From contig NZ_NPFA01000010.1 of NCBI RefSeq assembly GCF_002265875.1, forward strand, positions 18,065-82,064: a DNA stretch of 64,000 nt, given 5' to 3'. Made by a program: the position numbers and the translations under genes. Under the pieces are notes generated by a model. The model ran no database searches, was not told where the DNA came from, and saw only the letters and a program-made list of their open reading frames with translations. This document shows, piece by piece, positions 1-8,931 of this stretch. How positions within the stretch are numbered: position 1 is the first letter of the stretch; every line of letters starts with the position of its first letter. The stretch is from Marinococcus halophilus (GTDB taxonomy: Bacteria; Bacillota; Bacilli; Bacillales; Marinococcaceae).

Positions 1-55
1 ATTGTACTCCACTCCCCGGCAATTGCAAAGAAAACGACACTTCCCCTGTCCCTAT

Positions 56-90
56 GCAAAAAAACAGAACCCGGGAGGGGGTTCTGTTTT
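56..90 (-). terminator. Rho-independent terminator after minJ
   Basis: A perfect stem (AAAACAGAACCC paired with GGGTTCTGTTTT) lies at 61-90. On the minus strand it is followed by a run of seven Ts. The minJ stop codon overlaps the start of the stem. Confidence 0.85.
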
Positions 91-1282
91 ACTGGGCCGT
101 ATGCATGTTTTCCGGCGCAGTTTGTTCTTTATTAATCATGAGTATGCCCAGCTGGTGATGCTGATTACTGTAAAGCGCCGCCTGTGCCTGACGGAGTTCT
201 CCGTTAATATCCTCCACATCCAGCCGGCAGTAGGCGGAATTTTTTTGCACAGCCCGGTACAGGCTTGCTTCATCATATACTTTTTCGCTGTTCACCCGGC
301 GAATGACTTCTCCCGCTTTAATGTGCATCCGGTCTGCGGGAGACTCCGGCAGTACAGCAAGTACTGAGATTCCGTCGACCCGGAGAGTGTAAAGAAAATT
401 GCTTTTAGCTGAGCTGCCGGCAGCAATGGTTACCCATTCCCGCAGCAGAATCAGCACGGCCACCATTACCGGCACGGCCCATCCGCTGTAAAAATAAGCA
501 AGTGCTGCCCCGGCACCGGTAAGGACTGATATTCTTATAATCCACCAGCCGGCAGAGCGCACCTGCACGGCCGCCAAACGATCAAAGGTTTTCATACGTA
601 TGCCGATTACTGCCGGAAGTAAAAGAAGGGAAAAAGCCGCACCTCCAGGAAGCAGCGGCCACCAGCCTCCCGCCTCTATAGCACTTCCCGGGATAAACAA
701 AAATACAGGGAGCATCCAGAGACGGTGCGTGACCTGGCCGCCGATCGGCTTGCCGCGGCGGCTTACTGTCCGAAGCGGAGAAAAAAACTTCACCCCGTTC
801 CAGACAACCAAAATGCCTTCGGCAAGCGTGAGCACTGCAAGCCAGACCATCAGGGAAAAAGCATCAAAGCCGTTTCCAAGCCATGACCCAGCGGAGAAAA
901 AAGGCACCGCTATCCCGGCAGCATCCAAAGCAAGGGCAGCCAAAAATGCCCCTCCCCAGACGTGCAGCGCTGTCAGTAAGCGGTGCAGTCCTGACACTGC
1001 CAAAAGAGCACTGAGCACCATCGCAAGCAGGACTGCTCCAAGAGGCAGTGAAATGCCCGTAACGATAGTAATAACAGAAACAAAAGCAGCAATTACTATC
1101 GCCGGAATAACACTCATCGTCAATTCCATCAGCATTGGATACATTTTTGCATGAAACATTTTCCGCTCTCTTTTCACCCGGAGATAACCAGTCATAAGCA
1201 TAGCTGCTATCATTATGTAAGTCAGCGGGTTCAGAAAAAACCACGCTAACGCAGGACCAATTTCACCGATTATTCCCTGCAT
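89..1282 (-). CDS. minJ: MinJ-like PDZ-domain membrane protein, division-site placement
   Basis: The 397-residue protein has about 300 hydrophobic residues forming several membrane segments, then a C-terminal PDZ domain (about residues 300-375, containing LPESPADRM and GEVIRRVN). In B. subtilis, MinJ, also 397 residues and encoded next to ctpB, bridges DivIVA and MinD at poles and septa and affects swarming. The assignment rests on length, architecture and the neighbouring ctpB. The gene follows ctpB by 64 bp on the same strand and ends in a strong terminator. A generic PDZ membrane protein is the alternative reading. Confidence 0.8.
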   Translation of the reverse strand: MQGIIGEIGPALAWFFLNPLTYIMIAAMLMTGYLRVKRERKMFHAKMYPMLMELTMSVIPAIVIAAFVSVITIVTGISLPLGAVLLAMVLSALLAVSGLHRLLTALHVWGGAFLAALALDAAGIAVPFFSAGSWLGNGFDAFSLMVWLAVLTLAEGILVVWNGVKFFSPLRTVSRRGKPIGGQVTHRLWMLPVFLFIPGSAIEAGGWWPLLPGGAAFSLLLLPAVIGIRMKTFDRLAAVQVRSAGWWIIRISVLTGAGAALAYFYSGWAVPVMVAVLILLREWVTIAAGSSAKSNFLYTLRVDGISVLAVLPESPADRMHIKAGEVIRRVNSEKVYDEASLYRAVQKNSAYCRLDVEDINGELRQAQAALYSNQHHQLGILMINKEQTAPENMHTAQ

Positions 1283-1346
1283 CCACTATTTCCCCCTTTT
1301 CTTCGGACCGGGCAGGCCCCGGCCACCGTTATCATTCAGATTTCAT

Positions 1347-2807
1347 TTATTGTTCTGTGACTGTATCAAGCGCGCGCTGCAGCTGCTTGTCGTTGTCCCT
1401 GTTCTGGACATTTTCAAGCACAAAATCATTCAGCGCATCTGCTGTTTCCGGCGTCAGTGTCCCAGTGGCTTCCAAATCTTTCTGTTCCTCCTGGAAATCC
1501 TGTACCGCTGCTTCTGTTTCTTTGCTGTAGTACCCGTCCTCACGTCCCGGGTCAAACCCGGCTCCTTTTAAAAGCGTTTGTGCGGTAGCAATGTTTTCAC
1601 CGGTCGTATCCGGCTCCAGAGCTTCATCAATGGATAAAATAGATGCCTGGAAATAGTCGGGCTGCTCTTGCTCAATGGTCGGCTTCACGCCTTCTTCATT
1701 AATCCAGTTTCCATCCGGAGTCAGCCATTTAGAGACAGACAGCTTCACATCGCTTCCATCATCAAGCTCCATTACCTGCTGCACCGTTCCTTTGCCATAG
1801 GTCGTCTGCCCTACTAGTTCAAAGCCTCCGGACTCCTTCATCGCAGCTGCCAGAATTTCAGAAGCAGACACACTTCCCTGATCAATCACACCAACTACCG
1901 GATAGTCTTTGTTCTCCTCTAAAGAGGAGGTCACTTCTGAAATCGTGCCTTCACGGTCTTCAATTTCCACCACGGGCTCGCCGCCCGGGATAATCATGCT
2001 GCCGATATCTTCCACCGCGTTTAAATATCCACCTGGATTTCCGCGGACATCGATCACCAGGCCATCAATGTTTTCACTCTCCACCTGTTCGAGCTGGGTT
2101 TCGAATTCATTGGCTGTATTTTCAGAAAATGACGAGACATTCAAATAACCGATGCTTTCGCCGTCCTGCTCAATCACTTCACCTTCTACGGTTTCGATCG
2201 GAATTTCGTCGCGCTCCACTTCAACATTAAAAGGCTCGTCGCTTCCGCGCTGTACAGTGAGATTCACGTTCGTTCCTTTTTCTCCGCGGATCTTCAGAAC
2301 CGCTTCATTAAGTTCAAGGTTTTCAGTGCTTTCTCCGTTAATTTCCAAAATATCATCATTGGGCTGCAGTCCGGCGGCTTCTGCCGGGGAATCGTCGATT
2401 GGTGAAACGATCGTTACTGCATCCCCCGATTTATTTACTTCAGCCCCGATGCCTTCAAAGGACGAATCCAGCGACTGCGTAAATTCCTGTGCTGTGCTTT
2501 CGCTCATGTAGCTGGAGTGAGGGTCATCGAGTTCTCCGATCATTCCTTCGATTGCCCCCTGCACCAACGCATCATCGTCCACTTCTCTCATGTATTCGGA
2601 GTCAATCAGATCATACACTGAACTGATTTTGTTTAAGTCCTCTTCTGACACGTTTTGCGCTCCACTGTCCGAACCGGATTCGGACAGCGCAGATGAGGAA
2701 GCGCCTGATTCCTCTCCCCAGACAGAAGCACCTACGGCTGCACCCCCGGTCCCGGCTGCCGCTGCTGTGACCAGAATTGCTGCCGTCACTTTGATGTTTT
2801 TCTTCAT
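1347..2807 (-). CDS. ctpB: Carboxy-terminal processing protease CtpB (S41)
   Basis: The 486-residue protein has an N-terminal signal or anchor (about residues 7-28) and an acidic linker. Next come a PDZ domain (about 115-195), the S41 catalytic core and a C-terminal peptidoglycan-binding domain (about 410-470). The catalytic serine is in GSVSASE (Ser314) and the lysine in TYGKG (Lys339). In B. subtilis CtpB acts outside the membrane and cleaves SpoIVFA during sporulation. The marked acidity of the exported part fits a halophile. A TGGAGTG ribosome site precedes the ATG. Confidence 0.9.
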   Translation of the reverse strand: MKKNIKVTAAILVTAAAAGTGGAAVGASVWGEESGASSSALSESGSDSGAQNVSEEDLNKISSVYDLIDSEYMREVDDDALVQGAIEGMIGELDDPHSSYMSESTAQEFTQSLDSSFEGIGAEVNKSGDAVTIVSPIDDSPAEAAGLQPNDDILEINGESTENLELNEAVLKIRGEKGTNVNLTVQRGSDEPFNVEVERDEIPIETVEGEVIEQDGESIGYLNVSSFSENTANEFETQLEQVESENIDGLVIDVRGNPGGYLNAVEDIGSMIIPGGEPVVEIEDREGTISEVTSSLEENKDYPVVGVIDQGSVSASEILAAAMKESGGFELVGQTTYGKGTVQQVMELDDGSDVKLSVSKWLTPDGNWINEEGVKPTIEQEQPDYFQASILSIDEALEPDTTGENIATAQTLLKGAGFDPGREDGYYSKETEAAVQDFQEEQKDLEATGTLTPETADALNDFVLENVQNRDNDKQLQRALDTVTEQ

Positions 2808-2899
2808 CTATTTCACTCCAGCTTTATTAAAGTCATAACCAAACCATAGACTATATGAAAGAGGAATCAGCTGCGCGGGCTGTTCCTCCAATTTAAACA

Positions 2900-3172
2900 A
2901 ACACTCTGCGCTTTTCTTTTCGTCCAGCTTCGAGTGTTACCATCCGGGTCCATTCGCATTTTCAACTCGTTTGCGACTTCGTCTCAAGCCGATTGAAAAC
3001 GGCGAGTCGTCCCCGGTGGTGAACAAACACTCTGCGCTTTTCTTGCTGTCCAGTTTCAAGGCGCAGTCGCTTCTTCCGTTGTCTTCCTCTGCCTTCCCTG
3101 CCTTTCGGCAGTTCCAGGCAGAGAACTGACAGCCAGAGAAGACTCCTATCGACGCCTTTCCACTTTTCTTTA
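2900..3172. repeat. Dispersed modular palindromic repeat, copy A
   Basis: The block consists of two palindromic modules, each introduced by a conserved separator of the form GCGCTTTTCTTGCTGTCCAG (2916 onward and 3036 onward). The first module pairs GTTACCATCCGGG with CCCCGGTGGTGAAC. The same two modules in the same order occur at about 63035-63340. It sits between ctpB and the yvjA-like gene. Reading frames inside it differ between copies, so it is unlikely to be coding. Confidence 0.75.
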
Positions 3173-3225
3173 GTGTAGCATGAACTTCTGTGGTTCCGAA
3201 ACACAATGTTGGCGCTGCCGCTTTT

Positions 3226-4104
3226 TTACACAGAGTTGCCCTGATTTTCAAATCCCTGGCCCAGCACCTCTGAAGCATTGCTTACAACTACGAATGCTTC
3301 GGGGTCCTGCAGCTGAATCACGCGCTTCAGCCGGGTGACTTCCCCCCGGTTAACAACGCACATCAGTACGGGGCGTGAATCGTCGGTAAAGCCTCCCCGT
3401 CCTTCGAGCTTGGTCACCCCGCGATCCACTTCTTTTAAAATAGACTTGCGAACCGTTTCTTCATGCTTCGTAATCACAAACGCTACCTTCGCATAGCCCA
3501 GCCCGGTCTGCACGACATCAATGGTTCTTCCCGTAACAAATAACGAAATAAGGGCGTATAGCGCGAACTCCAGGCCAAAAATGAATGCCGAGCCCGTAAC
3601 AATCAGTCCATCCATAATAAAGACCGAGGTACCGAGCGTCCCCCCGGCGTATTTATGAATGATTTGAGCTAAAAGATCTGTGCCTCCGGTCGAAGCGCTG
3701 GCTCGAAAAACCAGTCCGAGCCCAAAGCCTACTCCGATTCCGCCAAATAACGCGCCAAGCAGCGGGTCATCAATTCCAATGTCCCAGTTCCTGGTGAAAT
3801 AAACAATAAACGGCAAAAAAAGCGTTCCGATGATCGTTTTCGCACCGTACTGAAGTCCCCCAAGAAGCAGGAGACCAAGGATGAAGAGGAGGACATTGGT
3901 GATACCGATTGTTACCGCCGGCTCTACATTCAGTGCGGCCTCCAGCAGGGTCGCCAAACCGCTTACTCCTCCAGATGCAATCGAGTTCGGCAGTAAAAAA
4001 GCGTTATATGAAACAGCTACTACAGCCGTTCCAGTAAAGATCTGGAACCCGTTGACCCATTTCAATGCTGTTTTTGACATTGGTTTTCTTCTTCGGTTTG
4101 CCAC
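3226..4104 (-). CDS. YitT-family membrane protein with DUF2179 domain (YvjA-like)
   Basis: The 292-residue protein has five or six membrane segments in the first 200 residues (YitT_membrane family) and a soluble C-terminal DUF2179 domain (about 215-285, TKLEGRGGFTDDSRPVLMCV). The function of this family is unsettled. I chose the GTG start at 4104 because AAAGGAGG lies seven bases upstream; an ATG eight codons later has no better site. B. subtilis carries the homologue yvjA in the same neighbourhood. Confidence 0.8.
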   Translation of the reverse strand: MANRRRKPMSKTALKWVNGFQIFTGTAVVAVSYNAFLLPNSIASGGVSGLATLLEAALNVEPAVTIGITNVLLFILGLLLLGGLQYGAKTIIGTLFLPFIVYFTRNWDIGIDDPLLGALFGGIGVGFGLGLVFRASASTGGTDLLAQIIHKYAGGTLGTSVFIMDGLIVTGSAFIFGLEFALYALISLFVTGRTIDVVQTGLGYAKVAFVITKHEETVRKSILKEVDRGVTKLEGRGGFTDDSRPVLMCVVNRGEVTRLKRVIQLQDPEAFVVVSNASEVLGQGFENQGNSV

Positions 4105-4173
4105 TTTAGTTCCTCCTTTTAGTTTGACGTAAAAAGAGCCTGCGCGAACGCAGGCTGCTGATTTTGCCTTCTG

Positions 4174-5278
4174 TTATACTTTCATGCTCGCCCGCAGGTA
4201 TTCATCGATAAACGGATCCAGGTTGCCGTCCATCACTGACTGCGTGTTGCCCATTTCGACATTGGTCCGATGGTCTTTCACCATGTTGTACGGATGAAAC
4301 ACGTAGGAACGAATCTGGCTTCCCCAGCCAATTTCTTTCTGTTCCCCGCGGATTTCATCCATTTCCTGCTGACGTTCTTCGATCTGGCGCTGATACAGCT
4401 TTGCCCGCAGCATTTTCATCGCCTGGTCCCGGTTTTTCAGCTGGGACCGTTCGTTTTGGCACGTGACGATGATATTTGTCGGCAGGTGGGTAATCCGCAC
4501 TGCGGAATCCGTGGTGTTTACGTGCTGACCGCCGGCCCCGCTCGCCCGGTACGTATCGATTCTTAAATCCTCCGTCCGCACTTCCACCTCTACGGAGTCT
4601 TCCATTTCCGGCATAACTTCGCAGGAGACAAAGGAGGTATGCCGGCGCCCTGAAGAGTCAAACGGTGAAATCCGCACGAGCCGGTGCACGCCCTTTTCTG
4701 CTTTCAGAAAGCCGTAGGCGTTGTAGCCCTTGATCATCATGGTGACGCTTTTCAGGCCGGCTTCGTCCCCCGGAAGATAATCCAGGGTTTCCACCGTATA
4801 GTTTTTCTTTTCTGCCCAGCGGGTGTACATCCGAAGCAGCATGGACGCCCAGTCCTGGGATTCGGTACCGCCCGCACCGGGATGGAGCTCCAGGATCGCG
4901 TTATTTTTATCGTACGGCTCGCTGAGAAGCATTTGCAGTTCAAAATCGTTAATGTCTTTTTTCAACTGCCTTGTGCCTGATTCGAGCTCTTCTTTTAAAT
5001 CTTCATCGTCTTCTTCCTTCACAAGCTCGTAGGATACTTCCAGGTTCTCATGCTGCTCTTCAAGACGACGGTAACCTTCAGTAATATCCTTTAATGCATT
5101 GTTTTCATCAATAACTTTCTTAGAAGCATCCTGGTCGTCCCAGAAGCCGGGGTGGGTCATCTTTTCTTCGAGTTCGCTGATGCGCTCTTCCTTTACTTCG
5201 AAGTCAAAGAGACCCCCTAAAGTCCGCTAATCGCTTAGCCATATTTTCAAGTTCGTTTCGAATTTCTGCCATATCCAT
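4174..5278 (-). CDS. prfB: Peptide chain release factor 2 (with +1 frameshift)
   Basis: RF2 releases peptides at UGA and UAA. The gene is in two frames: 24 codons from an ATG at 5278 (ribosome site GAAAGGAG) to an in-frame UGA at 5206-5204, then the +1 frame to 4174, giving about 367 residues, the usual RF2 size. Visible motifs are the peptidyl-hydrolysis GGQ ([19 protein letters not shown]) and the stop-recognition SPF ([14 protein letters not shown]). Treating the downstream ATG at 5160 as the start would remove the N-terminal domain. The gene lies downstream of secA, as in B. subtilis, but a terminator separates the two. Confidence 0.97.
5203..5218 (-). other. prfB: Programmed +1 frameshift site of prfB
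   Basis: On the minus strand the sequence reads AGG GGG TCT CTT TGA C. This is the classic RF2 autoregulation site: an internal Shine-Dalgarno (AGGGGG) three codons before CTT TGA C. When RF2 is scarce the ribosome slips +1 at CUU and continues with GAC. Confidence 0.95.
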
Positions 5279-5313
5279 GTAAGAAATCTCCTTTCTGAAT
5301 GTAGGTGGCAAGG

Positions 5314-5341
5314 AAAAAACCCGAAGCTGAGCACTTCGGGG
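5314..5341 (-). terminator. Terminator after secA
   Basis: The minus-strand stem CCCGAAG / CTTCGGG with a 7-base loop is followed by TTTTTT. It lies between secA and prfB, so prfB depends on read-through or its own promoter. Confidence 0.85.
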
Positions 5342-5368
5342 ATTCATGCTGCCGTTTCTCGTATACTG

Positions 5369-7861
5369 CTACCGTTTGTTCGGCACCGGCATTTTCCGGT
5401 TCCCGTTTGCCGGCGCTGTTTTCTTCTTATTTTTCTGCTGTTCTTGTTCTGCTTCCTGCTCGTCCTGCCGCACTGCTTTTCCTTTAGCGACTTCCTGGCG
5501 CTGCAGATTCTCTTCGTTCACTTCTGATTTGATTACGTACGTGGCTACTTCTTCTTCAATCGAGGCGATCATGTCTTCAAACATGTTAAAGCCTTCGAAT
5601 TTGTATTCCCGAAGCGGGTCGTTCTGGCCGTAGGCCCGCAGGTGGATGCCCTGGCGAAGCTGATCCATCTGATCAATATGGTTCATCCACTTCCGGTCGA
5701 CCGAACGGAGAAGCAGCACCTTTTCGAATTCCCGCATGGATTCTTCGTCAAATTCCTGTTCTTTTGCTTCATAGTTGCCTTTTGCTGTTTCCCATACTTT
5801 TTCAACGACTTCTTCCTGTTCGAGGCCTTTCACATCCTGCTCGGTCAAGTCGCCCTCGTTCAGTACGGTCGTATTCAGATAATGAAGCATGCCTTCAAGG
5901 TCCCAGTCCTCCGGCACCTGTTCCACCGGCGTATAAGCCGCAACGATATTTTTCACCGTAGATTCCAGCATACGGAGCACAATGCCTCTCAGATTGTCAG
6001 ACTCAAGCACTTCCATCCGCTGGGCATAAATAATATCACGCTGTTCACGCATAACGTCGTCGTACTGCAGGATCTGTTTCCGGGAGTCATAGTTGGCTCC
6101 TTCCACCCGCTTTTGTGACTGTTCCACTGCACGGGTGACGAGCTTGCTTTCGATCGGCTGGTCTTCCTCCATGCCCAGGCGTTCCATCATGCCGCGCATG
6201 TTATCAGAGCCAAACCGGCGCATCAGCTCGTCTTCCATTGACAGGTAAAACTGGGAAGCCCCCGGGTCTCCCTGGCGCCCGGAACGGCCGCGGAGCTGGT
6301 TGTCGATCCGGCGGCTTTCGTGCCGCTCGGTGCCAATGACAAACAGTCCACCAAGATCAGCGACGCCGTCCCCGAGCTTGATGTCAGTCCCACGCCCGGC
6401 CATGTTGGTCGCAATGGTGACGGCTCCCCGCTGACCGGCATTTTCAATAATTTTCGCTTCATTTTCGTGATTTTTTGCATTCAGGATGTTATGAGGCACG
6501 TTCTTCTTTTTCAGATAGCGTGAGATCAGCTCTGACGTATCCACGTTTACCGTACCGACAAGCACGGGTTGGCCGGTTTCGTACAGTTCAGCGATCTTTT
6601 CCGCTGCCGCCCGGTATTTTGCTTCCCGGGTCTTAAAGATCAAATCGGATTTATCTTCACGGACCACCGGCTTATTGGTCGGAATTGAAATAACATCCGT
6701 GCCGTAAATATTGCGGAATTCCTCTTCTTCCGTTTTCGCTGTCCCGGTCATGCCGGCGAGCTTTTGATACATGCGGAAGTAGTTCTGGAACGTAATTGAT
6801 GCGAGCGTCATGCTTTCTTTCTGTACCCGCATGCCTTCCTTCGCCTCAATGGCCTGGTGGAGGCCTTCACTGTACCGGCGGCCGGCCATCAGACGTCCGG
6901 TAAACTGGTCCACAATAACAACCTTACCGTCCTGAACCACGTAATCCTCGTCACGGTGCATCGTCACATGGGCCTTCAGCCCCTGGTTAATATGGTGCAG
7001 CAGCTGCACGTGCTGCTGGTCGTACAGATTTTCGATTTGAAAAGCTTTTTCTGCCCGCGTGACGCCTTCGTCGGTCAAAAGCACTGTTTTAGTTTTTTCA
7101 TCGATCGTATAATCCCGCTCTTCCTTCAGCCGACTCACAAACACATTCGCCGCAGCGTACAGTTTGGTCGACTGCTCCACCGAGCCTGAAATGATCAGCG
7201 GTGTTCTCGCTTCGTCGATCAAAATCGAGTCAACTTCATCCACGAGCGCAAAATGCAGCGGCCGCTGCACCATTTGTTCCTTATACAGCACCATATTGTC
7301 CCGCAGGTAGTCAAAGCCGAACTCGTTGTTTGTTCCATACGTAATATCAGCCAGGTAAGCATCCCGTTTTGCTTCTTTACTCATGTCTTTTAAATTCAGG
7401 CCGACGGTCAACCCGAGGAACCGGTACAGCTCCCCTAACGTTTCACTGTCACGCTTGGCCAGGTAGTCGTTGACCGTAACAACGTGCACGCCTTTGCCGG
7501 TAATTGCGTTTAAATAAACCGGCATGGTGGCCACGAGGGTCTTCCCTTCCCCCGTCTTCATTTCAGCAATATCGCCATCGTTTAATACGATAGCGCCCAT
7601 CAGCTGTACGCGGAAAGGAGTCATGCCGAGCACTCGTGTCGACGCTTCTGCCACCACAGCGTATGCTTCCGGAAGCAGCTGTTCCAGCTTTTCGCCCTTT
7701 TGGTAGCGCTCTTTAAACTCTTCTGTTTTACGGACAAGGTCCTCATCGCTCAAAACCTGGACATCTTCATAAAAAGCTTCTATTTTTTCGGCTTTTTTCT
7801 CCAGTTTTTTTACATATTTCTGGTTTGTATCTCCAATGACTTTCTTCAATAAACCTCTCAT
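5369..7861 (-). CDS. secA: Preprotein translocase ATPase SecA
   Basis: The 830-residue motor drives Sec-dependent export at the membrane. Walker A is [11 protein letters not shown] and Walker B is [17 protein letters not shown]. The helicase region [15 protein letters not shown], the [11 protein letters not shown] motif and the wing/scaffold regions follow. The tail ([20 protein letters not shown], then RKMPVPNKR) lacks the CxCxSGxxxxxC(C/H) zinc motif that ends many SecA proteins. No such motif is encoded just past the stop, so this is not a simple frameshift. Confidence 0.97.
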   Translation of the reverse strand: MRGLLKKVIGDTNQKYVKKLEKKAEKIEAFYEDVQVLSDEDLVRKTEEFKERYQKGEKLEQLLPEAYAVVAEASTRVLGMTPFRVQLMGAIVLNDGDIAEMKTGEGKTLVATMPVYLNAITGKGVHVVTVNDYLAKRDSETLGELYRFLGLTVGLNLKDMSKEAKRDAYLADITYGTNNEFGFDYLRDNMVLYKEQMVQRPLHFALVDEVDSILIDEARTPLIISGSVEQSTKLYAAANVFVSRLKEERDYTIDEKTKTVLLTDEGVTRAEKAFQIENLYDQQHVQLLHHINQGLKAHVTMHRDEDYVVQDGKVVIVDQFTGRLMAGRRYSEGLHQAIEAKEGMRVQKESMTLASITFQNYFRMYQKLAGMTGTAKTEEEEFRNIYGTDVISIPTNKPVVREDKSDLIFKTREAKYRAAAEKIAELYETGQPVLVGTVNVDTSELISRYLKKKNVPHNILNAKNHENEAKIIENAGQRGAVTIATNMAGRGTDIKLGDGVADLGGLFVIGTERHESRRIDNQLRGRSGRQGDPGASQFYLSMEDELMRRFGSDNMRGMMERLGMEEDQPIESKLVTRAVEQSQKRVEGANYDSRKQILQYDDVMREQRDIIYAQRMEVLESDNLRGIVLRMLESTVKNIVAAYTPVEQVPEDWDLEGMLHYLNTTVLNEGDLTEQDVKGLEQEEVVEKVWETAKGNYEAKEQEFDEESMREFEKVLLLRSVDRKWMNHIDQMDQLRQGIHLRAYGQNDPLREYKFEGFNMFEDMIASIEEEVATYVIKSEVNEENLQRQEVAKGKAVRQDEQEAEQEQQKNKKKTAPANGNRKMPVPNKR

Positions 7862-8060
7862 GGTTTAATCATCGTCCTCTCTTTCGTACCATCTAGCCGA
7901 AATACGATTGACGCGCATAATTTTTGATTGTTAAGGAGTGCGTAAAGCTTAATTTATCTGTTTTTTCATATATAAATGAATCGTTGTATTTCTAAGCATC
8001 ATCGTACATTTTAACAGTATTCCGCTATTGTTACAACGAGAACCCGTGCTCGCGGTAAAA

Positions 8061-8097
8061 CCAAAACAAGCCCTGCGCTTTTCAGCACAGGACTTGT
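8061..8097 (-). terminator. Terminator after hpf
   Basis: The arms ACAAGCCCTGCGC and GCACAGGACTTGT pair across a TTTTCA loop, and on the minus strand the stem is followed by TTTTGG. It isolates hpf from secA. Confidence 0.8.
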
Positions 8098-8109
8098 AAA
8101 TGCATATAT

Positions 8110-8706
8110 TTATTCTTCCGGTTCAATTAAGCCGTAGCGTCCGTCGCGACGTCTGTACACGACTGAGGTATCACCGCTGACAGAATTAGCAAAAACAAAG
8201 AAGTTATGGCCGAGCATATCCATTTGCAGGATTGCTTCTTCGGTATCCATCGGTTTTAGGTTAAACCGTTTAGTCCGGACGATTTCAAGACCGTCGTCCT
8301 CTTCTGTTACTTCATCAGTCAAAGGAGCTTCTTTTACGCCGCCATTGGCAATTTCATCGTTTAATTCTTCGATGTTGGTTTTAAACACTTCCGAGGTTTT
8401 GCCGTTTTGGCGGAACTTGCGGTTGACTTTCGTTTTATATTTTCGAATCTGCCGTTCGAGCTTATCCGTCGCAAGATCGATCGCCGCATACATATCCGTA
8501 TGCGTTTCTTCTGCACGGAGGAGCAGCTGCGGCATAGGGATAGTCACTTCTAAAATTTTCTCGCTGTTTTGAACTTCCATATTCACATGGACGTCCGCCA
8601 CAGGGGTCGTATCAAAATAACGTTCAAGCTTACTTACTTTCTTTTCTACGTAACCTCGAAGAGCTGGAGTCACCTCTAAGTTTTCCCCGCGAATGTTAAA
8701 GTTCAT
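8110..8706 (-). CDS. hpf: Ribosome hibernation promoting factor, long form
   Basis: The 198-residue long HPF has an N-terminal S30AE ribosome-binding domain (about 1-100) and a C-terminal dimerisation domain (about 135-195, TKRFNLKPMDTEEAILQMDM and YGLIEPEE). It makes 100S ribosome dimers in stationary phase. The ATG at 8706 is chosen because AAGGAGGGG precedes it by about nine bases; an in-frame TTG one codon upstream is less likely. It sits directly upstream of secA, as yvyD does in B. subtilis. Confidence 0.95.
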   Translation of the reverse strand: MNFNIRGENLEVTPALRGYVEKKVSKLERYFDTTPVADVHVNMEVQNSEKILEVTIPMPQLLLRAEETHTDMYAAIDLATDKLERQIRKYKTKVNRKFRQNGKTSEVFKTNIEELNDEIANGGVKEAPLTDEVTEEDDGLEIVRTKRFNLKPMDTEEAILQMDMLGHNFFVFANSVSGDTSVVYRRRDGRYGLIEPEE

Positions 8707-8741
8707 CAAGTGAACCCCTCCTTATCGTTATGTGTCTACTT

Positions 8742-8771
8742 TCTATATTCCTGTTGCGAAATCCTTTTCAA
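8742..8771 (-). promoter_or_regulatory. SigA-type promoter of hpf
   Basis: On the minus strand TTGAAA is followed after 18 bases by TATAGA, about 35 bases upstream of the hpf start. The B. subtilis homologue is stress controlled (SigB, SigH), but I did not see a convincing site of either type. Confidence 0.5.
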
Positions 8772-8885
8772 ACAACAAAATTTTTTAGAAAGTGAAAAGA
8801 ATGTGGCTTAACAATAGTGTCTCAGGACTTATGAAACAGATAAAACCCTTTTAAATGTCACCGGTAACTTAATCTGGTACTTATT

Positions 8886-8921
8886 ATAAAAAAAGCTGTA
8901 CCGGAACGCTCCGGCACAGCT
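8886..8921 (-). terminator. Terminator after gabD
   Basis: AGCTGTACCGGA pairs with TCCGGCACAGCT (one mismatch), and on the minus strand a run of seven Ts follows. Confidence 0.85.
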
Positions 8922-8931
8922 CATTTTCCTA

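Noticed and set aside
2937..3278. Short minus-strand frames in the repeat between ctpB and the yvjA-like gene
   Set aside because: They lie in palindromic repeat DNA whose frames are not preserved in the second copy near 63 kb.
8742..8771. SigB or SigH promoter before hpf
   Set aside because: GTTTGA and GGAATA occur but the spacing (16) and sequence fit poorly; the SigA-type match in the same place is better.
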